Of a stretch of DNA of 26,617 nucleotides, positions 7,886 to 15,045 are shown piece after piece (positions within the stretch are counted from its first letter, which is position 1; each line of letters starts with the position of its first letter). A program made the translations under genes and the position numbers. The stretch comes from VBAS01 sp035318985 (GTDB lineage: Bacteria; Bacteroidota; Bacteroidia; Chitinophagales; Chitinophagaceae): the NCBI GenBank assembly GCA_035318985.1, contig DATHDP010000038.1, positions 1-26,617 on the forward strand, in the 5' to 3' direction. The notes beneath the pieces were generated by a model, which did no database searches, was not told where the DNA came from, and saw only the letters and a program-made list of their open reading frames with translations.

Positions 7886-8296
7886 TCAATGACCAATACT
7901 CAGGTAGCCGCAAAGTAATACTGAAATAAAACTAATTGCAATAAAAATTTTCAGGCATAATTGCAAAAACGTTGTATGAATCTTTTTCTTTGCTTTTATC
8001 CTGTGATAATGATAAACATGGTTTTTATGTTTTTCTTCATCAGAATGATGTTTTGCTTTTGGCTGATCCTCATTATGACCACCATTCTTTTCTTTTTCCT
8101 TTTTATTACTTAAAGGGATCGTAAGATCAATATTATTTGTCTGTTTAGAAGACCCTTCATCAACTACCTGCTGTTGGGTGTTGAAGGATATCTTTTTTGA
8201 CTTATTAATAGCTTCACTTGAGCTAATTGGAGCCAGCATAAAGGAGCAGATCATGATGGCTGCGAGACTGATGCGGTAGATTTGTTGAGGTTTCAT
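7886..8296 (-). CDS. small secreted/membrane protein, charged and His-rich, unknown function
   Basis: 136 residues from ATG 8296 (MKPQQIYRISLAAIMICSF). The frame is open further upstream to 8371, but those residues do not look like protein. An N-terminal signal or anchor helix (about residues 8-27, ending near SSSEA) is followed by about 75 polar residues rich in Lys, Glu and His (KEKEKNGGHNEDQPKAKHHS, HKNHVYHYHR), then a C-terminal hydrophobic helix (LCLKIFIAISFISVLLCGYL). It may span the inner membrane with a periplasmic His-rich linker; metal binding is a guess. Its stop is almost fused to the aminotransferase start. I know no family. Confidence 0.6.
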   Translation of the reverse strand: MKPQQIYRISLAAIMICSFMLAPISSSEAINKSKKISFNTQQQVVDEGSSKQTNNIDLTIPLSNKKEKEKNGGHNEDQPKAKHHSDEEKHKNHVYHYHRIKAKKKIHTTFLQLCLKIFIAISFISVLLCGYLSIGH

Positions 8297-8620
8297 TGCG
8301 GTAATTTTTATACCACAATTTTGCCTCACAGGTGCCCCTGGAACAAGGTAGCATCTACTCAAAAAAAACATTAGGAACTAGTACGTTATGATAACAATTC
8401 GCTATGCGTATCATCTCGTATAACTATGACAGCGTACTAACATGGTAATTGCTGAAAGACGCCTGCGTAGAAACTCCTTTTCTTTAGAATGCGTACTTGT
8501 ACGCTGGTTTTACCGTTACCCCTGTTTGATATTTGGAATTAAATAAATACATTTAAAATGCTTTCCCGCCTATATAGAAGACTCCCTTCCGGATTTTTTA
8601 ACTACCAAAACTTTAAATTT
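8297..8620. other. divergent intergenic region upstream of signalling module A
   Basis: 324 bp between a minus-strand gene and the module A lipoprotein. It holds four GTAC tetramers: 8381-8384, 8434-8437, 8493-8496 and 8499-8502. TAGTACG (8379-8385) and CGTACTA (8433-8439) form an inverted repeat. GCGTACTTGTACGC (8491-8504) is a near-palindrome. I see no promoter that fits the Bacteroidota consensus cleanly. A 63-bp in-frame extension from ATG 8558 precedes the lipoprotein signal peptide and is probably untranslated. Confidence 0.6.
8491..8504. promoter_or_regulatory. candidate operator GCGTACTTGTACGC upstream of module A
   Basis: Near-palindrome with arms GCGTAC and GTACGC around TT. The core GTACTTGTAC (8493-8502) recurs exactly, on the other strand, upstream of response regulator 2 (12924-12933), and with one mismatch upstream of module B (15371-15380). 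A binding site for one of the LuxR-type regulators here is inferred, not shown. Confidence 0.4.
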
Positions 8621-9280
8621 ATGAGGTACCAAAACAAATTGCTTAAAAAGAGCTTTAGCTTTTTTCTGTTGATTGCATGCTCATTCTTATTTGTAGTTAT
8701 TAATTCTTGCAACAATGCGACGGATCAACCTACAAACACAACCACGGCATCAACAAATAAAACAGATAATGCAAAAGCCGAAGTGGGGACAGTAAGCATA
8801 AATCTTTCAAATTATAGAATTAATGCTACAGACCTACCAGCTATTACTGGTGGTGTTGGTCAATTGAACCCAAGTAAATTATTACTAAAATTTGAATTTG
8901 CTAATATTAACGACCCCTTAAATACAATGAATTTGTTGCTTTACCCAGCAACTAACCATGGTCACTATGGAGCAAATACTAACCCAATTCAAGTTACACC
9001 GACAGTTGGACCACCTACTCAACTTGATGTAACAAGTTTAGTATTGGGCAATAATGAAATAGTAACATCTGATTTGATGCGGCCACCGCCAAATCACCAT
9101 ACCTATAAATTTGATCATCTTATCTTAATACCTACGTTTACTACTCAATCTTATGACAATAAGCCACATCTTGTATTTAAAATAAAGGTGTATAATCATA
9201 AAAATGAAGATATAACAGCTACGGCTACTTTTGCAATACCTGATACAAATCCATGTCCACCAAATCAGCCCGGTAATTAA
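8621..9280 (+). CDS. module A lipoprotein with C-terminal NPCPPNQPGN tail
   Basis: 219 residues from ATG 8621, chosen because the signal sequence begins there (MRYQNKLLKKSFSFFLLIA); an in-frame ATG at 8558 would put 21 residues before it. The signal ends in a loose lipobox (VVINSC), giving a lipid-anchored protein. A Thr/Asn-rich linker follows, then a domain of about 150 residues with beta-type alternation (KLLLKFEFANIN, HLILIPTF, HLVFKIKVYNH). The protein ends in TNPCPPNQPGN. The next gene's product ends in the same motif with one inserted Asp. It is the first gene of a + strand run leading to a seven-TM protein, a kinase and a regulator. No known family is recognised. It could be an extracytoplasmic sensor or ligand for that system. 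Confidence 0.75.
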   Translation: MRYQNKLLKKSFSFFLLIACSFLFVVINSCNNATDQPTNTTTASTNKTDNAKAEVGTVSINLSNYRINATDLPAITGGVGQLNPSKLLLKFEFANINDPLNTMNLLLYPATNHGHYGANTNPIQVTPTVGPPTQLDVTSLVLGNNEIVTSDLMRPPPNHHTYKFDHLILIPTFTTQSYDNKPHLVFKIKVYNHKNEDITATATFAIPDTNPCPPNQPGN

Positions 9281-9355
9281 ACAAATTTCATACCCTGAAA
9301 CCATAAATTTTAAGCCGTATATTTTAAATTTTTCTTAACCACCTAAAAAAATTTT

Positions 9356-9892
9356 ATGGCAAAAATTATTTTACTGTCACAGCGAGTGACAAAGGATGAG
9401 CTCCTTGATTCAATTAAAGGAAAGAAAATTGGTAAGATTTTTTTTCAATGTGTATTAAGGTACTTAAAAGATGACACTGCCACCTTCGGCCTCGTAGCTT
9501 ACGCAGCAAAAAAAGAAAAATCTGGTAGCCTTAAAAAATGGAATATTGGGTCGCCTGTGTATTGTAAAGATGGTCCGGCAGGCGATAATCGTGAATTCGA
9601 TTTGCCGGATCCACACGATGAGCCTATAGCTTTTGGTAATATGGAAGTTCAGTTAAGTATAGAATTCAGCTTTGCAGATCTGGATGATGATGTAAACAAG
9701 AAAATTGAAAAGGAAGCTGATGAAATGAAAAAACTGATCATGGTGTTAAATCAACTTCCAAAGGGTAAAGGGTTACTATTTTCAGGAACTATATCAAAAA
9801 ATCCCCATGTTAATTACACAGTTGCCATTGAGGGGACCAGCAGTGGAGCTCTAGCTAATCCTTGCCCACCTAATCAACCTGGAGATAATTAA
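9356..9892 (+). CDS. module A cytosolic protein with C-terminal NPCPPNQPGDN tail
   Basis: 178 residues with no signal peptide or membrane helix (MAKIILLSQRVTKDELL). It is predicted to stay in the cytoplasm unless exported by a non-Sec route. The middle part is acidic (FDLPDPHDEP, FSFADLDDDVNKKIEKEADEMKKLIMVLNQLPKGKG) with one clear helix. The last residues are ALANPCPPNQPGDN. That tail matches the preceding lipoprotein's C-terminus, while the two bodies show no similarity I can see. It lies 75 bp after the lipoprotein and 5 bp before the seven-TM gene, so it belongs to the same operon. Family unknown. Confidence 0.72.
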   Translation: MAKIILLSQRVTKDELLDSIKGKKIGKIFFQCVLRYLKDDTATFGLVAYAAKKEKSGSLKKWNIGSPVYCKDGPAGDNREFDLPDPHDEPIAFGNMEVQLSIEFSFADLDDDVNKKIEKEADEMKKLIMVLNQLPKGKGLLFSGTISKNPHVNYTVAIEGTSSGALANPCPPNQPGDN

Positions 9893-9897
9893 CAACA

Positions 9898-10593
9898 ATG
9901 GGAAAAATTTTAGAAGGAGTATTGGATTGGTCAGAGGTGTGGGCAACACTCATACCTCTGATTGTTTTTATATGGATAAAGCCGAGAGCTATTTGGACCA
10001 GGCCATTACTAATCTACCTGTTAATTGCCTTATTACTCGGCGTGGTAGTTGACATCACCTGGAAATCCAAAGAACTAGGAATAAAAGACTGGGTCGAGAA
10101 AACTTTCTGGTGGTTATATCACGGTAAGTATTTATATACTCTCATTTTTTATAATATCAACTCGTTTTTACGTTTATTACTATTTGCATGGTTTTTTTAT
10201 ATGGTAAATCCTCTATACAAGAAAACATATATAGTCATCACCGGTGTTTTTTTAATAGGTGTAATTATTAATTTTATATTTTTTGAAAGTATCGTATTGT
10301 CATTCAGTAGCAGATTATTCACAATAGAAGCAGCTATCATACTCTTTTATTGTCTTTTATATTATTACACAGTAAATATGAATGACGAAATTAAATCACC
10401 ATTAGCTTTGCCTCCCTTTTGGATTGTAATGGGTCTTACACTTTATACCTCTGTAAATTTTTTGATCTTCTTGTTTTACAATTACCTGATCAACGCAGAA
10501 ACAAATTATGCCATAAGCATCTGGAATGTTCATAACCTTATTTACATTGTTTTAATGATCTTTATTGCTATCGGTTTTAAAAAAGCAAAATGA
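9898..10593 (+). CDS. seven-transmembrane protein, probable sensor partner of kinase A
   Basis: 231 residues with about seven hydrophobic helices (roughly 15-29, 36-55, 79-104, 110-129, 142-160, 173-198, 208-227) and almost no soluble part. The stretch PPFWIVMGLTLYTSVNFLIF near residues 173-192 resembles HYGFWLAVGIMIYLGGSFFF in the module B protein at 15664-16335, so the two are probably homologues. It precedes a kinase that has only one membrane helix and no recognisable sensor domain. The stop overlaps the kinase start (ATGA at 10590-10593). I infer that this protein supplies the membrane sensing part of a split sensor kinase; the ligand is unknown. Confidence 0.75.
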   Translation: MGKILEGVLDWSEVWATLIPLIVFIWIKPRAIWTRPLLIYLLIALLLGVVVDITWKSKELGIKDWVEKTFWWLYHGKYLYTLIFYNINSFLRLLLFAWFFYMVNPLYKKTYIVITGVFLIGVIINFIFFESIVLSFSSRLFTIEAAIILFYCLLYYYTVNMNDEIKSPLALPPFWIVMGLTLYTSVNFLIFLFYNYLINAETNYAISIWNVHNLIYIVLMIFIAIGFKKAK

Positions 10594-11420
10594 ATTCTTT
10601 ACTCGTGAATAAACTGATCGACATTTTGTTACTTGATATTACCTTTATGATCACTATAGGGGTTGCTGCGATGCTTTTGCTTGCAGCAGGATTTTTGCTT
10701 TTAATGATGGTAAACCAGCGTAAGAAATGGTTGCTGCAAAAACAAATGAGTCAGTTAAAGGAACACCAACAAAATCAATTGATAGAATCAGCCGTAAGAA
10801 GTGAAGAAGGCGAAAGACACCGGATCGCAGAAATGTTACATGATGAGGTTGGCGCTTTACTTTCTTCTTCACGTATCTTTCTTGTTGAAATGAATACAAA
10901 TAATCTTTCTGAAGACGATAAGCAGGATCATGCAAAAGTGAAAGAAATGATCGACGAATCGATCCAGAAAGTTCGCACCATCTCTCATAACCTTCATTCC
11001 ACAATTCTAAAAGAATTCGGATTAAATGAAGCAATTCGTCATTTTATGAAAAAGATTACGGGAGGCACGGTTGTAAACAGTACAGTAGACCTTGACGACG
11101 AATACCAGATCTCAAATGCTGAAACAGACCTCGCAGTTTATCGTATTGTCCAGGAACTGGTTAATAACCTGATAAAGCATGCTCATCCGAAACTTATAAA
11201 TATCAAATCAACTCTCACTGAAAAAGAGCTGAAGTTCACAATTCTACATAATGGAGATGGGTTAACCCAGGAGCAATTTGAAGAATTAAGATTTAAACCT
11301 GCGGGGTTAGGTCTGAAAAATATTCAAAACCGCATAATTTTACTAAAAGGAAATATTCTTTTCACCCAGCTAGGTACGGGTACTTTCACGATTCAATTAA
11401 CAATACCTGTAATTATATGA
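10590..11420 (+). CDS. sensor histidine kinase, HisKA_3/HATPase_c (NarX/LiaS type), module A
   Basis: 276 residues. One membrane helix (about 17-41) and a short coiled linker lead to the dimerisation domain with phospho-acceptor His84 in EGERHRIAEMLHDEVGALL, the HisKA_3 motif. The ATP-binding domain follows: N-box VQELVNNLIKHAHP around residues 187-200, a weak D-box (HNGDGL), and G-box GLGLKNIQNRI. There is no extracytoplasmic loop large enough for a sensor, which fits the adjacent seven-TM protein playing that role. Both flanking junctions are ATGA overlaps, indicating coupled translation. Its cognate regulator is very probably the product of 11417-12076. Confidence 0.93.
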   Translation: MNSLLVNKLIDILLLDITFMITIGVAAMLLLAAGFLLLMMVNQRKKWLLQKQMSQLKEHQQNQLIESAVRSEEGERHRIAEMLHDEVGALLSSSRIFLVEMNTNNLSEDDKQDHAKVKEMIDESIQKVRTISHNLHSTILKEFGLNEAIRHFMKKITGGTVVNSTVDLDDEYQISNAETDLAVYRIVQELVNNLIKHAHPKLINIKSTLTEKELKFTILHNGDGLTQEQFEELRFKPAGLGLKNIQNRIILLKGNILFTQLGTGTFTIQLTIPVII

Positions 11421-12076
11421 CCAAGGAAAAAAAGATACAGATTGCCATAGCAGATGATTATAAAATTTTCCGCGAAGGATTAAAAAAATGTATTGCCAGC
11501 GATAAAGCACTTGAAGTAATATTCGAAGCGGATAATGGAGAAGACCTGATAAATAGTTTTGGAAAAAATTTGCCTGATGTTGTTATTATGGATCTAAAAA
11601 TGCCGATCATGGATGGCATGGAAGCCACTCAAATAATTCGTAAAAAATTTCCAAATGTAAAAGTGCTGGTAGTAACAATGTATGAAGAAGACAAATTCAT
11701 AATCCATCTCATGGAAATTGGTGCTAATGGTTATTTGCTTAAAAATACAGAGCCAGATGAAATAAGAAAATCCATTTATGCTGTTTACGAGAATGGTTAC
11801 TATTTCAACGACCTTGTAAACAAGGCGCTCTTAAAAAAACTTGTTATCAAAAATAATTTCAAACCCTCTTTTAATCAGAATGTGGAATTTTCAGAAAGGG
11901 AGCAAGAGGTGCTTAAAATGATTTGCGAAGAAAAAACCGCGGCTGAAATTGCAAAAGAAATTTTTCTCAGTCCACGTTCAGTAGAAGGAATTCGTCAGCG
12001 ATTAATTGAAAAGGTTGGTGTACGAAACACCGCAGGTCTTGTTATGTTCGCAATAAAAAATGGCATCGTTACCTGA
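11417..12076 (+). CDS. NarL/FixJ-family response regulator, module A (RR1)
   Basis: 219 residues: a receiver domain, then a LuxR-type DNA-binding domain. The acidic pair is in AIADDYKIFREG, the phosphorylated Asp59 in VIMDLKMP, the switch Thr87 in VVTMYE, and Lys109 in YLLKN. The helix-turn-helix begins around FSEREQEVLKMICEEKTAAEIA, with the recognition helix in LSPRSVEGIRQRLIEKVGVRN. All receiver residues are intact. It starts inside the end of the kinase gene and is the last gene of module A. It converges on a second regulator gene 30 bp away. Confidence 0.93.
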   Translation: MTKEKKIQIAIADDYKIFREGLKKCIASDKALEVIFEADNGEDLINSFGKNLPDVVIMDLKMPIMDGMEATQIIRKKFPNVKVLVVTMYEEDKFIIHLMEIGANGYLLKNTEPDEIRKSIYAVYENGYYFNDLVNKALLKKLVIKNNFKPSFNQNVEFSEREQEVLKMICEEKTAAEIAKEIFLSPRSVEGIRQRLIEKVGVRNTAGLVMFAIKNGIVT

Positions 12077-12081
12077 TGCCA
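12061..12081. terminator. possible bidirectional hairpin between RR1 and RR2
   Basis: TGGCATC (12061-12067) pairs with GATGCCA (12075-12081) around a 7-nt loop. It overlaps the stop codon of RR1. The downstream T-richness is modest on either strand, so termination is possible but not clear. Confidence 0.4.
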
Positions 12082-12106
12082 TTCCATTATGATAATTGTT
12101 ATTTCT

Positions 12107-12781
12107 TTATTGCTCAACAATTCCCGCTTTTACCGCATACATAACCAATCCAGCCATACTCTTTGTACCAGTCTTAGTTTTTAATTTGTCACGGATAGCT
12201 TCAACGGTGCGGGGGCTCAGGTCAACTATGTCTGCAATTTCCTTTGTGCTTTTCTCTTCACACATCAGGCGCAGGATAGTAATTTCTTTTTCATTCAAAT
12301 GAACTTCTGCAGGCTTGTGAGCATCAGCAAAAGTCTTATTGCGCAAGCCGCTCAATAATGCCTTATTAGTAAGATCATTAAAGAAAAACTCATTTTCATA
12401 TACCTGTTTGATCGCTTCGTAAATTTTTTCAGCGCCACTTTCCTTTGTCAGGTAGCTGTTGGCACCTATCTCCATCATGCGGCTGATCATTGAATGATCA
12501 TTGTGCATGCTGAGCATGATCACTTTCACGCCAGGATATAATTTTTTTATTTCGGGTAATGTTGCAAGGCCATCCATAATGGGCATTGAAATATCAAGAA
12601 GTACAACATCGGGTTGAATATGCTTTAATAAATTAAGCATCTGCATGCCATTCTCAGCTTCAGCTACCATGTGTATATCCTTATGCGCAGTCAAAGATGC
12701 TTTCACACCGGAACGGAAAAGTGTGTGATCATCAGCAATGGCCACTTTAATTACATGGGTTGTTGTTTCAGGGTTTTTCAT
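12107..12781 (-). CDS. NarL/FixJ-family response regulator without adjacent kinase (RR2)
   Basis: 224 residues. Receiver domain with AIADDHTLF, phospho-acceptor Asp63 (VLLDISMP), Ser91 in place of the more usual Thr (MLSMHND; Ser is allowed) and Lys113 (YLTKES). The LuxR-type domain has LNEKEITILRLMCEEKSTKEIA and LSPRTVEAIRDKL. It is transcribed toward RR1, with no kinase beside it on the minus strand. Its upstream region is long (508 bp) and carries two TACAAGTA boxes, a 9-bp inverted repeat and a 211-bp element shared with RR3. It may be served by kinase A or B; the conserved family and tandem setting make cross-talk plausible. Confidence 0.92.
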   Translation of the reverse strand: MKNPETTTHVIKVAIADDHTLFRSGVKASLTAHKDIHMVAEAENGMQMLNLLKHIQPDVVLLDISMPIMDGLATLPEIKKLYPGVKVIMLSMHNDHSMISRMMEIGANSYLTKESGAEKIYEAIKQVYENEFFFNDLTNKALLSGLRNKTFADAHKPAEVHLNEKEITILRLMCEEKSTKEIADIVDLSPRTVEAIRDKLKTKTGTKSMAGLVMYAVKAGIVEQ

Positions 12782-12846
12782 GAAATGATTGGTTTTAAAA
12801 ATTTTTGATGAAATCGTACGATCCCATCGGATATTGGTTAGTAAAT

Positions 12847-12884
12847 AAACGATTTTTTTTAAAACTTATTTTCTTAAATCGTTT
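12847..12884. repeat. inverted repeat AAACGATTT/AAATCGTTT in the RR2 leader
   Basis: Nine perfect base pairs separated by 20 bp, 63-100 bp upstream of the RR2 start codon. It could be an operator dyad or a hairpin in the 5' leader. Confidence 0.5.
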
Positions 12885-12923
12885 CGAAGTGCAAATTGTA
12901 AAATTCCTGCAACATGTACCATA

Positions 12924-12963
12924 GTACAAGTACCTGATTTTATGTATGTGGAATATACAAGTA
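12924..12963. promoter_or_regulatory. candidate operator pair upstream of RR2
   Basis: GTACAAGTAC (12924-12933) is the exact reverse complement of the GTACTTGTAC core upstream of module A. A second TACAAGTA core lies at 12956-12963. The two cores are 31 bp apart, about three helical turns, so they face the same side of the helix. Binding by a LuxR-type regulator is inferred. Confidence 0.42.
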
Positions 12964-12984
12964 ATAAACCGATAGCGAGCAAAA

Positions 12985-13032
12985 CTACTCGATGATGAAT
13001 GAGATGTTTACGATAGCATCAGTAAAAACCAT
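12985..13032 (-). CDS. possible short ORF at the RR2-proximal end of the repeated element (15 codons)
   Basis: ATG 13032 to TAG 12985, product MVFTDAIVNISFIIE. It begins in the last conserved block of the shared element. The equivalent place in the other copy also reads MVFTD, followed by different hydrophobic residues. The tail VNISFIIE resembles the VEISIWVE end of the short ORF at 15523-15594. Translation is unproven and the ORF is very short. It may instead be part of a non-coding RNA. Confidence 0.25.
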   Translation of the reverse strand: MVFTDAIVNISFIIE

Positions 13033-13230
13033 AATCGAAATATCAGGAAGTTTTGCTCTTGTATCGTATGCGATACAACAATAGTTTTGTTTCAGAAAGT
13101 TGATTGATACGGACTCACTGCATACTTCGCAATCCGAAACCGTCCAATGTCCAGACCGTCCAAAAAAGAAATTTCCAAATCCTTTGTAAAAACCAACGCA
13201 CTGTCTCCGGGCAGTCAACTTTCCTTTTAT
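13020..13230. repeat. shared ~212-bp intergenic element, copy A (upstream of RR2)
   Basis: It aligns with 14997-15209. Identical blocks are CAGTAAAAACCATAA (13020-13034), TTTGCTCTTG (13052-13061), AAGTTGATTGA (13097-13107), TCCAATGTCC (13143-13152), an 18-nt block ACCGTCCAAAAAAGAAAT (13155-13172) and a shared CTTTTAT end. A hairpin TTGTATCG-TATG-CGATACAA lies at 13059-13078. AAAGTTGA (13096-13103) and TCAACTTT (13215-13222) form an outer inverted repeat. Its lower edge lies 238 bp before the RR2 start codon. Confidence 0.75.
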
Positions 13231-13289
13231 CTATCCTTAAAGAAGTTCCCGTTTTTAAAATCTGATTATTAAGAAGTGAAGTAGATCAT

Positions 13290-14051
13290 TTATATTTTCT
13301 CCGCAACAATATAAGCTCTTGGTTCTCCAACCGTGAATCGCTTTTTACCGGGAATACTATAAATTTCTTTTAATTGAAATCCCGTTTTATTGAACATAGA
13401 TTCCAGTTCCGAAATACTATAAATAAAGTCGATCCCCACTTTTTCTTCTTTTTCACCAGTATCGGTTATAATAATACTATTTGTCTCTATTCTTGTAGGA
13501 TGAAAAAGAAATTTTGATTCAGTCAAAAAAAGAAGCTCCTCTATTCTGCTCCAGCTATTTTCTTTAAAACTATTCATTGCAATTTCAGCAATGGACCATG
13601 TATTAATAAAAAGTTTCCCTTTGACTTTCAAATGCTCAGATATGTTTGAAAGCAAGCGAACTACATCTTCTTCATCAAAAAACTGCAAACTATTACCCAT
13701 GCAAATAACTGCATCGTATTCTTTATCGATCTGCATTTCTAAAACATCAGTACAGATGCATTGAAGTGGTAATCCTTCAGATCTGCTTTTTTCATTAATT
13801 TCATTGATATAATCAGGAAGATTATCTACGGCTGTCACATTTATTTTTCTTCTTGCAAATTCAAGAGTATGCCGCCCATAGCCACACATTAAATCAAGGA
13901 TATCGCTACCAGTATTCAGCTTTGCTTCTTCTACAATAAAATCAACTTCGGCCTTTGTCGTTTTTTCAGGGAAAATTTGTCGCCAGATATCTTTATAATA
14001 GCCGTCAAAAAAAGAATTGTTGACGTTTTCAGGCTTAAGATTTTGAGGCAT
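13290..14051 (-). CDS. class I SAM-dependent methyltransferase
   Basis: 253 residues. Motif I (SAM binding) is ILDLMCGYGRHTLEFA, residues 51-66; the acidic residue that holds the ribose is Asp76 in VTAVDN; AVICMGNSLQFF is the post-motif IV region. The C-terminal half (IDFIYSISELESMFNKTGFQLKEIYSIPGKKRF) resembles small-molecule methyltransferases of the UbiE/Methyltransf_25 group. Substrate unknown. It lies between RR3 and the RR2 leader on the same strand. Its stop is 60 bp from copy A of the shared element, and it starts 60 bp after the RR3 stop. A role in the signalling system is possible only by position. Confidence 0.85.
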   Translation of the reverse strand: MPQNLKPENVNNSFFDGYYKDIWRQIFPEKTTKAEVDFIVEEAKLNTGSDILDLMCGYGRHTLEFARRKINVTAVDNLPDYINEINEKSRSEGLPLQCICTDVLEMQIDKEYDAVICMGNSLQFFDEEDVVRLLSNISEHLKVKGKLFINTWSIAEIAMNSFKENSWSRIEELLFLTESKFLFHPTRIETNSIIITDTGEKEEKVGIDFIYSISELESMFNKTGFQLKEIYSIPGKKRFTVGEPRAYIVAEKI

Positions 14052-14111
14052 GAGAGATTTTTTATGGATATAGAAATGCTTCGTTTAGATATATTGACTA
14101 CAAATATCTAT

Positions 14112-14768
14112 TTACTCTAATAACTTATTACGCATTGCATACATTACCAGCCCCGCTATAGTCTTAGCCCCCACCTTTTGTTTCATGTTCTGGCGTATGG
14201 TTTCAATAGTCCGTGGACTAAGAAATACCTCTTTTGAGATCTCTTCTGTTGTTTTATCCTCCGCGATCAATTTTAATATTTTTATTTCTTTTTCTGAAAG
14301 CTTTACAGGATTAGGATAAAACTGCCTTACTTTCTTTTTATGCTGCAGTTTAAGCAGGACGGCTTTATTTACCAGGTCATTAAAATAAAAGTCATCATTC
14401 ATACAGGTAAGTATCGCCTGGTATATTTCTTCCGGATCAGTTGTCTTAGTTAAGTATGCATTGGCGCCCATCTCCATCATCTTTGTGATCATTTCCTGGT
14501 CATCATACATGGTAAGGACAATGATCTTTAATGCTTCGTATTCCTTCCTTATAAGGCTGATGGCATTGATACCGTCTACTTCCGGCATCCGGATATCCAT
14601 CAATATTACATCAGGCATCTTGAGCTTCAGTTTATGCATCAGATCTTTTCCATCTTCAGCCTCCCAAAGTATTTTCAGGTATTCCTTATCTCGCAGCGCC
14701 ATTTTTATTCCATCACGGAATATTTTATGGTCGTCGGCAATAGCAACTTTGATTTGATCAGCAATCAT
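14112..14768 (-). CDS. NarL/FixJ-family response regulator without adjacent kinase (RR3)
   Basis: 218 residues. Receiver domain with AIADDHKIFRDG, phospho-acceptor Asp58 (ILMDIRMP), Thr86 (VLTMYD) and Lys108 (YLTKT). The LuxR domain has LSEKEIKILKLIAEDKTTEEIS and LSPRTIETIRQNMKQKVGAK. All functional receiver residues are present. It is close in sequence to RR1, RR2 and RR4, so local duplication is likely. Like RR2 it has no kinase next to it on its strand. Copy B of the shared element lies 228 bp before its start codon, almost the same distance as copy A from RR2. Confidence 0.92.
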   Translation of the reverse strand: MIADQIKVAIADDHKIFRDGIKMALRDKEYLKILWEAEDGKDLMHKLKLKMPDVILMDIRMPEVDGINAISLIRKEYEALKIIVLTMYDDQEMITKMMEMGANAYLTKTTDPEEIYQAILTCMNDDFYFNDLVNKAVLLKLQHKKKVRQFYPNPVKLSEKEIKILKLIAEDKTTEEISKEVFLSPRTIETIRQNMKQKVGAKTIAGLVMYAMRNKLLE

Positions 14769-14973
14769 GTGTTTTGGTTCGCTTTAATGGGTTAAGTAAA
14801 AAGCTGGACGAAAATACTCCTTTTTTATAATCAATAAATTTTGAAGGCATTTGAACAAATTATTTACAATCAATAAATAATAGATCATAACTACAAATAA
14901 GTTGATCACTTTGTTTGTTTGTTTGTTTTTAATATCCATTCTAAAGATCTACCATGTAAACAGCCCTGAAAAT

Positions 14974-15045
14974 TTATTGTATATATACGACCAGGTCAGT
15001 AAAAACCATAACAATAAAGTTGAGCAGATTTGCTCTTGCACTCAT
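14974..15045 (-). CDS. possible short ORF at the RR3-proximal end of the repeated element (23 codons)
   Basis: ATG 15045 to TAA 14974. The product begins MSARANLLNF and ends MVFTDLVVYIQ; an internal ATG at 15009 would give only the last 11 residues. MVFTD coincides with the MVFTD of the RR2-side short ORF, and both continue with hydrophobic residues to a stop. The upstream part overlaps the hairpin of the shared element, where copy A has no equivalent ATG. Coding is therefore uncertain. Confidence 0.22.
   Translation of the reverse strand: MSARANLLNFIVMVFTDLVVYIQ

Larger units (their letters stand above)
12782..13289. other. long regulatory leader upstream of RR2
   Basis: 508 bp without a convincing long gene. 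Read toward RR2 (minus strand) it contains the shared element (13020-13230), a very short ORF (12985-13032), TACAAGTA boxes at 12956-12963 and 12925-12932, and an inverted repeat AAACGATTT (12847-12855) / AAATCGTTT (12876-12884). A 77-codon minus-strand frame runs 13218-12985 through the element, but the other copy of the element has in-frame stops there. Confidence 0.6.

Noticed and set aside
8558..8620. N-terminal extension of the module A lipoprotein from ATG 8558
   Set aside because: It would place 21 residues, including several Arg and Pro, before a normal lipoprotein signal peptide; the ATG at 8621 begins the signal correctly.
12985..13218. 77-codon minus-strand frame through copy A of the shared element
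   Set aside because: The equivalent stretch of copy B has several in-frame stops and indels not in multiples of three, while non-coding blocks are conserved. The long frame is probably chance; only the last 15 codons are kept as a low-confidence call.
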